Assembly (NCBI RefSeq): GCF_037038585.1 | Contig: NC_092541.1 | Location: forward strand, 2,353,445 to 2,417,444 | Reading direction: 5' to 3' | Length of the DNA: 64,000 bases | Source: Patagioenas fasciata | Taxonomy: Eukaryota > Chordata > Aves > Columbiformes > Columbidae | Part shown: positions 1 through 13,600 of the stretch, one piece after another | How positions within the stretch are numbered: position 1 is the stretch's first letter | How the letters are laid out: the number at the start of each line of letters is the position of its first letter | Position numbers and translations under genes: made by a program | Notes under the pieces: generated by a model | Told to the model about the DNA's origin: nothing | Database searches by the model: none | The model's input: the letters and a program-made list of their open reading frames with translations, nothing else

Positions 1-1096
1 GCCAGCGGCTCCGAACCTTCTTCTCCCAGGACCTCCCGTTAAAACAGAAATTCCAGGAGCCCCTTTTCTTCCTGGCATACAGAGAGAAAATAAGGTTTTC
101 CTGGGTAGATCAGCGATAAAATTGGGCTCAACTGTGTGCAACAGGGTGGCACGGACCGATTCCTCCGCCTGCGATGCTGCGTTGCTTCCGAATACTTTGT
201 TCGGGAAGAGGTGGGTTCGCTGTCACTAGGGGATGCTTTCTTTTTTCCCTCTTAAATCACGCTGGTGTTCCCCAGAGCACCGATAAAAATTATTGACCAC
301 AAGATTCATGCTTCCATAGACCCGCATGGGGGTTTTGTTAGCTTGGGTACTGATTAATCATGCTCTAATTCATGGCAAACAGTGATTTTCTCAAACTGTT
401 GCCCACTTGCTGTACGGTGTTAAGCAACGGCAAAGTTTTGCTGCACATGTGGGTTTGTCGCCATGCTAGTTAAAGGATATTTCTATGTGTCTTTTACCTG
501 CTTCCCCAGGGTATTATAAAGTTTAACTAATGCTCACCAAGTGCTGTGAGATGCCTGATTGAAGGGCTGTGAGAGGAACAAAGTATTCTTATTTTCCTGG
601 GCAAATTCCTGTTGTAAAGAATCCGAGGGAGCAGACTCACACGCTCCATCATCTGGATCTTGTTAGTAAACAAATTGCGTTTTCCCATCAATTTACTAAT
701 GGTAATTGCCACTTCGAGTCTCCAGTCAGGTTTTGAAACAAAATTACGTCTGGCCCATTCGTTCTAACAGCTGTCCCTGAATGACACGGAATATTGATGT
801 GTCTTTTATTGAAAAAGGGATCGGCGTTGGTGGCGAAGCCAAATTATCAACTACAGATAAACCCAAAATTGTACTGGCTGATGTCGCTCATGAATTTGAG
901 TGACCAGGAGGTACAAAGCGGAGGGGAGGTGGCATTTTTTCCAGCCCCATAAGGCCAGGGATGGCTGGAGATTTCTCAGCAGCGTAGGCAAAACTGAAAT
1001 GTGCTGAGTGAGGATGAAGAGCCTGGATGCTCATGGGGGAAGGGCAGAGCTGGGGAAACAGCAAAGCTGAGCCTGGGCAAATCATAAATCGCTCAA

Positions 1097-1150
1097 TATT
1101 TGGGTTGGATGGGACCTTCCAAGCTCATCTGGTCCCAGATGTCTGTTGGT
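1097..1150 (-). mobile_element. CR1 LINE fragment (decayed)
   Basis: The stretch reads GGTTGGATGGGACCTTCCAA followed by a 'gctcatctggtccca' tail. This is the familiar 3'-terminal region of avian CR1 elements read in reverse complement, with several mismatches. The ATTCTRTG terminal motif is not preserved. It is too short for subfamily assignment. Confidence 0.55.
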
Positions 1151-1680
1151 TTGTCGAAAATGCGACTTGGTTTTAAACCCTCTGAGCTCCGTTGGGACTC
1201 TCTGAGCCTTCTGTGAGGCTGATGGGCATGTGCTGTTCATGCCACCCCTGGCCCGGGGAGGGGCAGGACCAGTGGCTTCTGTCTCTCTGCAAAATGCAGG
1301 TGACAGTGGAAAAATGCACTTTTTAGTGGTGCTTTCAGTCTGAAGGGGTCCTTGTCAGGTTGTCTGTGTTTTCTACTGAGTGAGGGAACAGAAAACTCCT
1401 GGCATTCAAGGACTGTTCAAAAACAGGGGCTGATTTTCAAGAGGATTCAAAGGCAGATTAGGTCCAAAAAGCTTACAGAAAACCAGCATCACGGTGGGTC
1501 TGGACACAGTTCCCTGGCCTGAGGAGCTTGTGCTCTAAATTAGCCATTCTTAACTTTTTCCACTTTGGGGACCTCTAAAGCTTTTGTAGATGTGGGAATA
1601 CCCCAGGCACGGGCTGCTGTACCGCACAGACCTGCTCTTCCCACTTGCTGTGCACCTCAAAATGATGCGTGACCCCTGCG

Positions 1681-1755
1681 GTGAGGGACCGAGGAGTGTG
1701 ACACTGTGAGGGACCGAGGAGTGTGACACTGTGAGGGACCAAGGAGTGTGACAGC
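1681..1755. repeat. 25-bp tandem repeat, 3 copies
   Basis: The unit GTGAGGGACCGAGGAGTGTG plus ACACT occurs at 1681-1705 and 1706-1730. A third copy at 1731-1755 has a G-to-A change and a diverged end. The local array lies in PIP4K2B intron 1. Confidence 0.85.
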
Positions 1756-4647
1756 GGCCACTGTCTGCTGCTACATCTCTGTAGCCGCCTCTTCCAGAAC
1801 AAAGCACCAAGCCCAAGATCTCGGTGTCCATCCTGTGGAGATCTCCAAAGCTCCAGGTACAGGCCGACTTTCCACAACTGGGTGACATCCTTTTGTGGGG
1901 GACAGACAGGTCAGACCCGTAGGAACAGGCTCCCTGGGCTCTGCACCTTGCTGTGACCTTGCCTTCTGTAGCATAAATACACAGAGACACACACTCTGCT
2001 ATATATAATCTCCTGCTACACGCCTCTCCCCGGGGAGAAGGCGAGAGAGCAAACATGTGCCAGGCGTTAGTCACGTTGCTCTCGGAGGCTGCTCAGATTC
2101 CACGGCGATAAGCACGGGAGGGGATCCCTGTGGAAAGGTGCTGCCGCTTGGGCAAGGGCTGCTGGCGTTTCGCTTGGCATCGTCGCTGCAGGACCTTGGG
2201 AAGGGGCACTGGATGCTGAGGGTTGTACTGGGAGAAGGGGGTGTTTGGGATATCCCTTTTCCAAGGCAGCATTGAGGGCTTTTCATTCCTCTTCCTTCGA
2301 GGAGAACGTCAAGTGTGGGAGACACTGTGGGAGCAGACAGTGCACATCCCTCTTGCTTAAAAAACAGATAAACAACAAAAAAAAGCCAAAACCATGTTTG
2401 CTTTCAGTCTGGTAGCAGAAGCAAAGGCCCGGTGGCTGTCTGAGCAAGAGCTGCCTCATCTGGTGGAGAGCTGGGAACAGAAACAACCAGTTTGGCTCTT
2501 CCACAGTGATTCTAGTCCCCAGCACAAACCCCTTTCTGCTCCATCTCCTCCAGAACTGGAATGCCAAAGCATCCAGAAAGCTCTGCTGTGTGCAGCTGGA
2601 AAAGTGAAAAGGGGGGAGAGTTTTTTTGGCTGTTGTATCTTGTGAAGAGCAGGGACGTCTTTTAAATGAGACAAGATATCCTAGCGCACCGTTTCTGCCA
2701 GTCAGGAGAGCAACAACAGGTACAATGTTTGCTTTGAGGTTTTTGCTTAGGCAGAAACGAGGGCACCCAGAGGCGTCTTGACATCTCGCTTTGCTAATGT
2801 TTGTGTCTGAGTTTCTGGCAGGGAGGAGACAAATCTCCAACTCGCTGTTCCCTCTCAGCCGTCAAGCCCTTCCTCCACTCTGCAACAAGCTGATGATAGT
2901 GCGGTTGTGCCTTCCCCACCGCGAGCACAGGGTGAGAACAGGCGAGTCTGAGGAGCTGGGCTTCCCCTCCCGTTAGACAGCAATAATTAGTGGCTGGAGG
3001 CAACGCCTGTTTCTTGATACGGAATTAGCTGGTTTCTTTTCACCCTGAGGGGAAATCACTGCCTGGGGCTCTCTGTTGCAGATCCCTGCAGGAGCGGGAT
3101 CTTGGGATCTGGGAGATCCTTTCCTCTCTTCCAGCTGCGGCTCCAGGAGCAGCTCAGCGCAGGATTGAGCCTTTAGCTTAAGCTGGGGATATTGGCCTCC
3201 CTGCTCCGTTGTGATTACAAATGATGGGAGTTGTGTGACGTTCTTCATTCATCTATGCAGCGTTCTCCATACATCCCAAAGCTCTTTATGGGTGTGCTTA
3301 ATGCTCTTTGGTGCTGCTGTGGAGTAAATACCGGGCAGGGATTTAAAGAGCACCATCTCCGCTCTTAACAGAGCACTGCCCGGTTTGCTTTCCACTTATC
3401 TGTTGTGTGGGATGACAGTGTCTGAAAATAGTCATCTTTTCTCTTTGCAGCCTGGATGGGTCTTTCTTTCCAGTCTGACGTTTGTGAAATCTGGTCTGGT
3501 TGGTTTTTTTTCATTGGCAACGATAGAGAATGGAGATGAAAAATATGTACTGCATCAAAGGCTTGCCCGTGTAACCAGACAGCTCGCTGCCCGTGTAACC
3601 ACACATCTCGCTGCGCGTCTCCGGAGCTGAACTGTGCCACGGCTCCTGCTGCAGAATGGCCCCTCACACTCCCTTCCATCCCCGCCTCCTTGGAGCAGAC
3701 ATGGCAGCAGATATTTGGACAGGATTGCGGGTCCTGTTGCCCACAAGGAGTGGGGAATCCCAGGTTCCTCCGTCTTCACGGCTCAGACCCCTTTCCTGGT
3801 CAGCAGGGAAATGCTGTTGTGCTTTCCAAGCTGGAAGTTGCTTGACCCACCTGAGATTTTGGTGTCAGAAACAGCCCCCAGGCCTGACTCCCGCTGTTGC
3901 CAGCATTGTCTGCTTCTCCCCAGCGTTACCTGTTGGGTATGGGGATCACAGGAATGGAGGTGTCATGAAGTTGCTTCCTAAATCCAGTATGTTAATAGCA
4001 GTTTGATTAAACAAGTCTCGTGTGATTCCCCTGACGTCCGTGTGAATGAACGACACTGGGGCTGTCCTCAGAAACATCCTGCCTCTTGACCCGCTCGTGA
4101 ACGCTGGCACGTCCTTGTCACTGCTTGTCTGGAGCAGGGGAGCCAGATATAGTCCAGAAGTGGATTGGTTTTTTTTTGTGTTACTATTGCTACTGGGTGC
4201 TGCAGCACGAGCCTGTCTGTACAATAGTAGCTGAATGTTCATTCTTCTCCTTCCCTGTATTCCTGTGGCTGCCACACATGACTAAGGAGCAAAAACAATC
4301 TAGTGGAGTGACTCATCCCTTTCGAGAAGGTGGGATAAGAGCAACAAGAGACAGCGAGCACAGCAACAGCATCCGCAGGCAGCTGGGCTGTGCTGCACCA
4401 AAGCTGCCCAGTCTGTTCTGGCTGGTTATGGCAAAGACTTTGGTCATCTGTGATTTGTAGTGGTGACAACTAGTTAAGAAACTGGCTGATGCAACGTTTC
4501 CCAAATAAGGTGATTTATTTATTTAGGTCTAACGGGTTATATTGCTTCAAAACCAGCTTCTGGGGTGTTGGGCACCCCCCATAAGTCCATTAACAGTAAC
4601 GGCAGGGCAGAGGAACTTGGGTTTTGAGTCTTTCCTTTCTCTTTTAG

Positions 4648-7600
4648 ATCAACGAACTCAGCAATGTTCCCGTCCCTGTTATGTTGATGCCTGATGACTT
4701 TAAAGCCTACAGTAAGATTAAGGTGGACAATCATCTATTTAACAAGTAAGTAGGTGCTTCCCAGCTCGTTTGTCTCTGTAATTAGAGCTCTTTGCTGTGG
4801 GGGAAACTGACACATGGAAGGTTTTTGGGTTTGCTCCCTGTTGTAATGCCAGGAGGATCTGGTGTGGCTGGACATGTGGGGGCTCTGTCACTGAGATGCT
4901 GTCTTGTGGTTTGCTTTATGTTCTTTGAGTGATGAGAAGTTTGGTAAGGCCAGGCTTAGAAGTGGCACTACTTCAAACCAAAACATGTAGATATTCACTG
5001 AAGTGGGTAGAAAACAGTATTTTAGAATTCACAAAGTGTAACTTGTTCAAAGCCCAAGGGCTGAAGTTCACTGCACATCTTGTTTATGCACAAAGCTGCT
5101 GCAGGACCATCTCCTGACTCCTGCTGTGCCCCATTAGGTGTCCCATCCTGTCCTGACCAGGAGAAGCCAAATCCCAAGACCAGGAACAAGAGGGAAGGAG
5201 TTTGCTCTCCATAACTTGCTGGGTTCTCTGTTCACAGGACACAGCCCTGAAGCTGCATTATACCTCTGGCCCATAGGACTTGTGTGGAGTTACCCTCCTT
5301 TTTCCCAAAATATCAGTTTTTGGAAGCCTTTTAAAAGCCGCAGTTGTGCCTGGTGCTCAGAGCTGTTCACCCTGGCTGTGTGTGTGTGTGCAGGTCTGCA
5401 GCGCTCCCTGCTTAATGCTGCATTTTCCCTGAGTCTCCCAGGGATCAGCTTTTGAGAGTGGGAGTGTGATTCAAAAGTTTGTCTTCTCTGGCACCTACAA
5501 TTTGCGGTATCTGCTCTTCCCTCTTCTCCCACATAGATTTTTAGTTTCCCACGTGTTGGTGCAAAGGATTCTCATTGAGAATGAGCTGACAAAATCCCCC
5601 ACCGTGTCCAGGCAGGACCATCCTCTCTGCTTCCTCCCAGTGGGCAAAATACGAGCTGTGGTAGGGAGCTGCAGCATCCCTCAGCGACAGGGATGTGTTG
5701 ACCTTTCTTTTGACGCATGAGTGATCTGATCTGATCTGAAATCAGAGCCCCCCCGCTCCCTCTTTCTTCCAGCTTTTCATCTTAAACAGTAACAGTGTGT
5801 TGCAGGGGGCAGCTGTGTTGCTGAACGGAACAAAGCAACAAAGGAGGAGGAAAGAGAGAAATTATTCTGTCAAATCTGTGTTTGTGACAGGGGAGATTGT
5901 TCTGTAAGACAGACATCCTCATCCAAAGAGCCTGTTAGTCAACAGCTGGATCCTGCAAGCGGTTCTATGAACAGATGACTTTTGTAGGCATCCAGAGAAA
6001 CAAGCTCCCCTAACGAGGGTAAATACTTGCAGAACAAGGCCCTTGTAGGGAGGAGGGGGCTCGGATATCCTGGGGGGTCAGCAGTGAGCTGGGAGAAGAA
6101 TTGAGTTTGATTTCACAAGCTGATCATTGCACCAGAATATCTTTTCTGCTTTGCCCTAGGGAAAACTTGCCAAGTCGCTTTAAATTTAAGGAGTATTGTC
6201 CACTGGTGTTCCGAAACCTCCGAGAAAGATTTGGGATTGATGATCAAGACTACCAGGTACTGTCTCTTCTCTCCCTACCCTCTTAATGCCTTTCCTTAGG
6301 ACAGAATAACAAAACTGGCAAAGAAACTACGATGCCGACATTGTGTGGTCAGTTTTTATGGGCTTATAATCATGATTTAAATGGTTTTAGCACAACCCTA
6401 AGGGCACCCAGCAGCAAAGTAGATCTGGCTGTGCCAGGCACTGGGCAACTGCAGAATGAAAAGATGGTCCCTGCTCCAGAGCACTTACAGTCCAGGCATA
6501 AAATAAGAGGCAGCAGATGGTTGCAGACAGGTGGGAGCTGGAGGATAACAATGATCTAGTGCAGAACATCTGCAAGGAAAATGAGTCTGTCCTGTTTTTA
6601 CAGATTTGGGTGCTTTTTTTAACCAGCTGTGTGTACCAAGCACTGACGCTCTTGAATTGGGTTTGTCGTGGTGGCTGCTGCTTTGGGACACGAGGCTCAG
6701 ACTGGAAGGGAGAGACATTTCCTTGTGTTAAAACCACTGGGCTGAAATCCCGTGAAATGGAGCTGTCTCAACTCTGCCCGCTGCTGCAGGGCTGCCCTTC
6801 CACACACAGCTCTCAGTCTTACGCACGCGGGAAATGTGTAGTAGCAGGCTGCTTAGAGAGCTCGTAAATGAGGGAAAAGCCAGTGTGGAAAAGAGGACGG
6901 CTTTGATAGCGGCGTGGCCTTTAGCAGCCCGAGTGTTAGGTAATTAAACCCGTATCTTTGGCACTCCGCTGCCGCTGATAAAGGCTGTGGCGAGGCGCCA
7001 GCACTGGCTGGTCAAGGGCTTAAACTAAAATACTCGCTGGAGTCCAGAGGCACGGCAGCGCGGGTGAGCAGGCCCAGGGTATCACTCTCTCCCGTCTTTG
7101 CTTCACGACAAGCCCAGCTGATCTCCCTGCGTGTGGAGAGAGGAGACGGGAGCAGAGCTGTTCCTGCTCATCCCACCAAACTGCTTCCTTCTGGTCATGT
7201 CCATGTCCACATCCATCTGTGTATACGCCCACTCCAAACATGCCAAAATTATCTGGATTATTTCCCCATCTCCCTCTCTTTCAAGGTCAGTATAACAAAG
7301 AGATCTGTTATCTTGCTCATTGCACTGGTGAGACACCGGATCTACTTGATCCAGTTTCTGTGATGGGGCAAGGAGCAGATGTGTAGCGCCTACATCCCAT
7401 CCTCTGCCCCTCGCTCCCAGCCAAGGGAACAGGGGTGACCTCTGAGGGTACCGGGAGCGGTGGTTGGGGCTTTTTGCTTTTTTAGATCTCAGCTGCCTCT
7501 CCCGTCGTGGCTGCCAGGGCCCATCCTACACTGCCACCTCTTCCCAGGCACGCTGGGTGCTCCGAGGGTGTTTGCTCAAAGTGAGACACGTTTGTTCGAG

Positions 7601-10600
7601 GAGAACTGGCAGCCTTTGCTTTTCTTCTGCAAGGGGCCGGCCAGCCCCAGGAGGAACCGCAAAAGCTGCCGTGTCCTGCCTGTCGCAGCTCTGCTTGTTA
7701 GAGTGTTAATTCTCTTCTTTCCTCCGACATCAGGCCTGTTCTCTAGGCAGCCGTGGTGCTTTGCCAGGAGTGCCTGTGGACAGCAAATCACGCCGCGGCT
7801 TTTGAGGGTTCTGCTTGGCCAGCAACACCCTGGGGCGAGCTGTACCAGGGAATGACTTGGTGTGCTGGCTCCTTCCATACCCTTCCACTTACTTCCATAC
7901 AGGGAAGTCATTAGCTTTTAATTAGTTTTATTCCAAGCCCATCCACTATAGTATATTTTATTTTTTATTCTCAGTTTCTTGTAAGAAATGATCAGAACTG
8001 TGTGAAGTAACTTACACAGATACACCCACAATTTTGTTGGTTCTCAATAGCTAGTTTGTCATTTACGCTTCACCTGTTGCTGTGAGGGATGACTTCTCTT
8101 GTCTCTGAGGTAAAGCAGTTTGGCTCCTTAAAAGTGTCCGCCCTGCACAGAAAGCAGAAAACATTGATAGAGCTAAATTCAGGTGGGTAAAACGTGATGG
8201 CTGGAGTGGGAATTGAGCCAGGGTGCTAAATATAACGCGCAGTCTGTGGAAGAGGCGGAAGGGACAGGAAGGGAACGAGGTAAACCTACAGGCTGTGCGT
8301 TTGGTAATGTCCATATGTGGTCACAATCTCTGCTTCCCATCTCCTCTAGAAGAAAAGCTCTGTGGTTTTGAGGTGAGGGATGATTAAACGGTGCAGCACA
8401 GACTCATTTGCAAGTGTCAGCAAGAAGCAAGGCCCTGGTTGGGTTTTTTTTTGCTTGCCTTTATTTTCCTGACAGTTTCTAAAACCGTTGGCAGGAGTAG
8501 CGTTTTTCCCCGGCTTCATTAAAGTTTTAAAAGCTTTAAATGCTTCATTCTGAAAGGAAACCTCTGGGCTCGCTTGCAGCGTGACATGGTAAATCCCTCT
8601 TTCGCAGCAGGCTCTGCCTGCGTGTGCAGAACTGCAGGCTCCCTCTGCTGTCTGCTCGTCAGAGACAACAGTGGAAATAGCAGCTAAAAAACCACATCCC
8701 GAAACCCATCGTCCAGCCCTGAGATTCCGAAAGACGCATCTACCTTGAACTAAAGACCACTAGTGAGATGTCAGGACCATCGTGTTTCAGAGCACAGCTC
8801 AACTCTCCCCATCTGCTTTGCACCAGTGGTGAGGAAATGCCAGCGAGAGCCTGTGCAGCTTGGTTGACAAAATGGCTTCTGAGCAGCGATGGGGCTGGTG
8901 GAGTTGGAAGGGACCTGCTGAGACTGGTGACAAGGAGGAAACCGGTGACCTGCTTGGGTTGGTCTGGGAGGCGCAAAGAGCAGCGAGATGCGGCACATCC
9001 CACTGCATGGGGAGAGGCACCAGAACAAAGAGCTCCCGTTGTGGCTCAGGGGACACAGGAGATACTCGCTCTGCAGTTTGCTTGGGATTTACCAATTGTG
9101 CCGCAAGCATGAAAAGGAGCTGCGATGTTTCGTTGCTAAGGGTGGAGACGGGGATATAAAGACAGATGCTACTGGTTGTTGGAAGAACAACCAAGCTATT
9201 TATACTCACAATCCTTTTCGTCCAATTGTAAGAACAGCAGAGGGTGAGGGTGGCTTTTGGTTTCAGGGTGACCTGTAAAGAATTCTTGAACAATGAGACT
9301 TTTGCTGGTTTACGCTGCTTTTTGATGGAAAAGCAGGCAGACCATTTCATTCGTTTTCTTCTGGTTTTCCTTAAACTTTGGAAAAATCCTCTGTTGTTAG
9401 ATTTCCAGGAGGAAATGCTAAGAAGTCTTGGCCTGTGTATGGTCCCTCTTTAAAAACCCCTTAGTAAAAGAAATCACCCGTGTCTCATCTGCTTTCCAAG
9501 ACTCTCTTGTTTTTTTCTCCAGGGAGGTGGCATCTTCTGCCTCCCCTCTCCACCTTTTTGTTCTGGTTCCCTCAGAACTCGGTGACCCGAAGCGCCCCGG
9601 TGAACAGCGACAGCCAGGGCCGCTGTGGGGCCCGGTTCCTCACCACCTACGACAGGAGGTTTGTCATCAAGGCGGTGTCGAGCGAGGACGTAGCGGAGAT
9701 GCACAACATCTTAAAGAAGTACCATCAGGTACGGTGAGTCTGGAGCTCTGGGAGAGGAGGTGGCAAACACCTTGCGGGGAGTATTTTGTGATTTGCCAGG
9801 GAACTGGAGCTTGGATTGGCAGCGCGCAGCCTGGCAGAGCTTGCAAATAGCTTTTGCAGAAGAAAACTGTGGTCCTAAGCATCTGAGAGGCAATTGTGGC
9901 ACAGCTGCCTGCTTCTTCGCAGTGCTGAGCCCCTTCACAGCTCGCCCTATTCCTTACACTGATGAATTATGGATTGGTGGTACCTGAGATCTGTAAACAT
10001 GCTCCTAATCATTTGAACCAGACTTTCCAGAGGGACCAAGGAGGGGATGGTTACACGCAGCAGGGAAGAGGGGGTAAAGTGGGACAGCTGGAAATGTTCT
10101 ACCTTGGCCCACGGTATCTGCCGGTCCATCTGCTCTTTGCTTTCAGACACACTCACATAACCAGGAGAGGTGAATTTAGCCAGTGGCAGCACCGGACTCA
10201 CGCTGCTGAGACTGGGTGACAGACACACACGCAGGCTGGACACGCACACACAACGGGCTGCTCTGTCTCAGCTCAGGGCTGGAGGATTCTCACGATGCCC
10301 TAACTTGCTTTTCTTGAGCCCCTCAGAGCCATTTGCAAACCTCCTTTCCTTTCTCATCGGTGTCAGGCGGCTGGAACAGGAGGCTTCGCTATCAGCTTCT
10401 TGCTGAGCTTGTGTCAGAGCTGGGGTTTGTGTGACAGCACCATCTTTCTCTGCCCTTCCCTTCCCTGCTCTCCTCCAGTTCATAGTGGAATGTCACGGGA
10501 ACACCCTCCTGCCCCAGTTCCTTGGCATGTACCGGCTCACCGTGGACGGAGTGGAAACCTATATGGTGGTAACCAGAAACGTATTTAGTCACAGGCTGAC

Positions 10601-13600
10601 AGTGCACAGGAAATATGACCTGAAGGTGAGTGTTGCGAGGGCAGTCATGGAGCTGAGGGCTCCTTTTCCACGAGGGTGGGACTTGCTCTTTGTAATGTCT
10701 ACTTGGCAAGGTCCTGGGCTTCGGGTTTTGTTCAGGGGATCAGGTTTTGGGGGCCCTGGAGATCTGTAGGTCTATCTTGGGCATGAAAAAAGCTTGAGCG
10801 CTGATTTTAAAAATACTCTACTTATTTTTCTGCATGGAGGAATTAAATGGTGTCAATGAATTCTTTGGGAATATGATACATAGTGCAGCAATGCTCTTTT
10901 CTTTACTCTTTTATCAGGGGTCTACAGTATCCAGGGAAGCAAGCGATAAAGAGAAGGTATGAACCATTCCTGGCCAGCCTGTCTTTCCTCCTGGTGGTTG
11001 GAAGCGTATGAAACCCAAATGATTTCCCTTTTCCAAAGGGGTATTGAGCAGAGGGTGTTAAATGGGCCCTGAGTGACCACCTGTTTCTGTCCCAGCTTTC
11101 CAGCTCTTCCCAGTGACTGCCCAGGAGATGGTGCAGATCTGGTGCTGCCCTGTTATGTTGACACTACCATGAGTTGGGGGGAACTTCTTGGGGGACAATC
11201 CCACAAGTCCCAAAACCCACCTTAGTGCAATGGTGGCTTTATGGGAGGGTTTCTTCATGGTGCTCCCTGGGTACCAAACCGAGTCAGGTCAGCAGTTCGT
11301 TTGTGCAACAGATGCTTTCAGAAACCAGACCGGCTCCTCTCAGATTCTTGGCATATCTCAGTGTGTTTGTAAGTTCTGTTTCTCCTACCATTAGGGGAAC
11401 TTATGACTAAATCCTGCCCCTGCAGACCTTTGGCTGTGATGCTGCCGTGAAAAGCCCAGTTGAAATCACAGCAGTAACTCACAGTACTACGTGTTTCGCA
11501 CGTGCACATGGGATTTTCAGGTTTGGAACTGCAGAGTAAGTTTACTCCAGCCTACCCTAAAATTAGATCGCTGGCGTGAGCCAAGGAACTCCCATTGACA
11601 CGGAATGCTCTGGCATCAGGGCACGGCTTCACCGTGCCCAAGTGTCCCCAGCCTGCTGGCTCTTGACTCTCCAGCTTTTTCTGCTTATGCAGTTTGTCTC
11701 AGACCATTCATATTAGATCTATATAAAGCTACCACACGCTCATAATTCATTCCAAGAACAAAATAATTTAATTCCCAATTGCACAAAGGCGTTGTGTGTT
11801 TTTCCATATCCCAGAGAAATCCTCAGAGCCTGTTGCACTCAGATTCCTGAAAAAGCAGTGGTTTTCATTTTTCCCTCAAGTCTTTAGGGAGAGAAGCATT
11901 TTTTTTCCAGCCCTCTCAACTTTCCCCCATGAATCAGAAGCCAACAAAATGCATTTCTTTTCTATTCTGGGAGCTGGTTGGCCCGTCTCTGGCTGCAGCC
12001 CAGCGCTCAGCCTGCAGCACGTCTTCCCCGCAGTCGTTAAAGCTGAATTGCTCTCATCTCCCTTCAGTTTATGCCCAGGAGCAGCTCAGCACATGGATTC
12101 ATTGACAAATACCATGATCCGCCTGGTGCTATTTTCATACTTAGGGGACAGGATGAGCCGCTTCCCCTTATGAACAGGGAGAAGATCCTGGTGCAGCCCC
12201 ACACTCAACCAGAGCCTGTGTGCAACCAATAAACTGCTGATGGGTCAGTTGTACCAGCCCTTCCCCAAAGAGTGCGGGTCTGGAGAATTTGACACAGGCT
12301 TTTTCTTGCAGGCAAAGGATTTACCAACATTCAAGGACAACGACTTCTTGAATGAGGGCCAGAAGCTGCACGTTGGAGAAGAAAGTAAAAAGAACTTCCT
12401 TGAAAAGCTGAAGCGGGACGTGGAGGTAGAGTTTCCCGGGGAACAGCTTTGAGTCTGTCTGCCATAACTGGATCCTTCCTGTGGCCTCTGGCTGCAGGGG
12501 TGCAGCACTGAATGAGAAACAACTAATTCCTGGGTCAGCCAAGCAATTACAGTCAGGATTATGCTGATAGTGGTGGGGATATGAGCTCATGAGCTCTCTG
12601 AAGAACAGTAAGGGTTGAGCTCTCACTACAGCTCTTTCTATTCAGGGAGGTCCTGACAGGGCAGGACTGAGGTTTTCTGATCCCACGTGGGTGCTGTTCT
12701 CACTCTTCCCTTTCTCCCAGTTTTTAGCTCAGCTGAAGATCATGGACTACAGCTTGCTGGTTGGGATCCACGATGTTGACCGAGCGGAGCAGGAGGAGAT
12801 GGAGGTGGAGGATCGGGCAGAGGATGAGGAGTGTGAGAACGATGGTCTCGGAGGCAACCCCATCTCCTCCTACGGCACGCCCCCCGACAGCCCCGGCAAC
12901 CTCCTCAACTACCCTCGCTTCTTCGGGCCTGGAGAGTTCGATCCTTCTGTCGACGTCTACGCCATGAAAAGCCACGAAAGTGAGTACGGTGGAATATGGC
13001 CCTGAGGGAGGTCTGGAGGGCAGAGGGGGTGTCCTGGCCAGGCTAAATGGAGTGGGAGGACTGGCCGCAGAGAGAGAGACACCCTGCCAAGTGTCTCCAT
13101 TGCTGCGCAGTCCCTCGGTGTGGATGGTGTGAGATGGGATGGGTAGAAGCGATGCTTGGGGAGCAGTAGTGTATTCAGAGAGCGCATGGGCCTCTGGGGC
13201 GCTGTTTCCAGTCATTTCTCTGCCTTCCTCCAGCCCCCAGCTGCCTTACTTTCTCTGCTAGTTGCATCAAACCACATCTGCCCTGTATTTCTTCAGGAGG
13301 GGGGTACAGCCAGGCTTTGCCCACATCTCAAGGTGTGCTAGTAACTCTCTTGCCTTTCTAGGTGCCCCCAAGAAGGAAGTGTACTTCATGGCCATTATAG
13401 ACATTCTTACGCCGTACGATGCGAAGAAGAAAGCCGCACACGCTGCCAAAACGGTGAAACATGGGGTAAGCAGCCGGCCAGCCGCAGGGAGGATGGGCTT
13501 GGGGGCTTCTGCTTTGCTCGCACACCTGCCCACGTGTGCGTGATGTCTCCTGACGCTGATTTTTCTGCCAGCGTGGAAATTCTCAGTGATCCCGTGCCCA

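Larger units (their letters stand above)
1..4647 (+). other. PIP4K2B: PIP4K2B intron 1 (3' part)
   Basis: No exon of a recognisable protein was found here. The first coding exon of PIP4K2B in vertebrates encodes about 53 residues ending just before the Ile-Asn-Glu-Leu that opens the exon at 4648. Nothing resembling that segment occurs in this stretch, so the exon probably lies left of the window. Within the stretch there is a 25-bp triplicated repeat at 1681-1755 and a decayed CR1 fragment near 1097-1150. The remainder looks like ordinary intron. Confidence 0.7.

Noticed and set aside
1550-2074. 174-codon minus-strand open frame
   Set aside because: It has no recognisable domain, overlaps a 25-bp tandem repeat in PIP4K2B intron 1, and several equally long frames overlap it.
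8886-8925. GGTGGAGTTGGAAGGGACCT, CR1-like
   Set aside because: Only about 20 bp resembles the CR1 3' region with no supporting flanks, which is too little to call an element.
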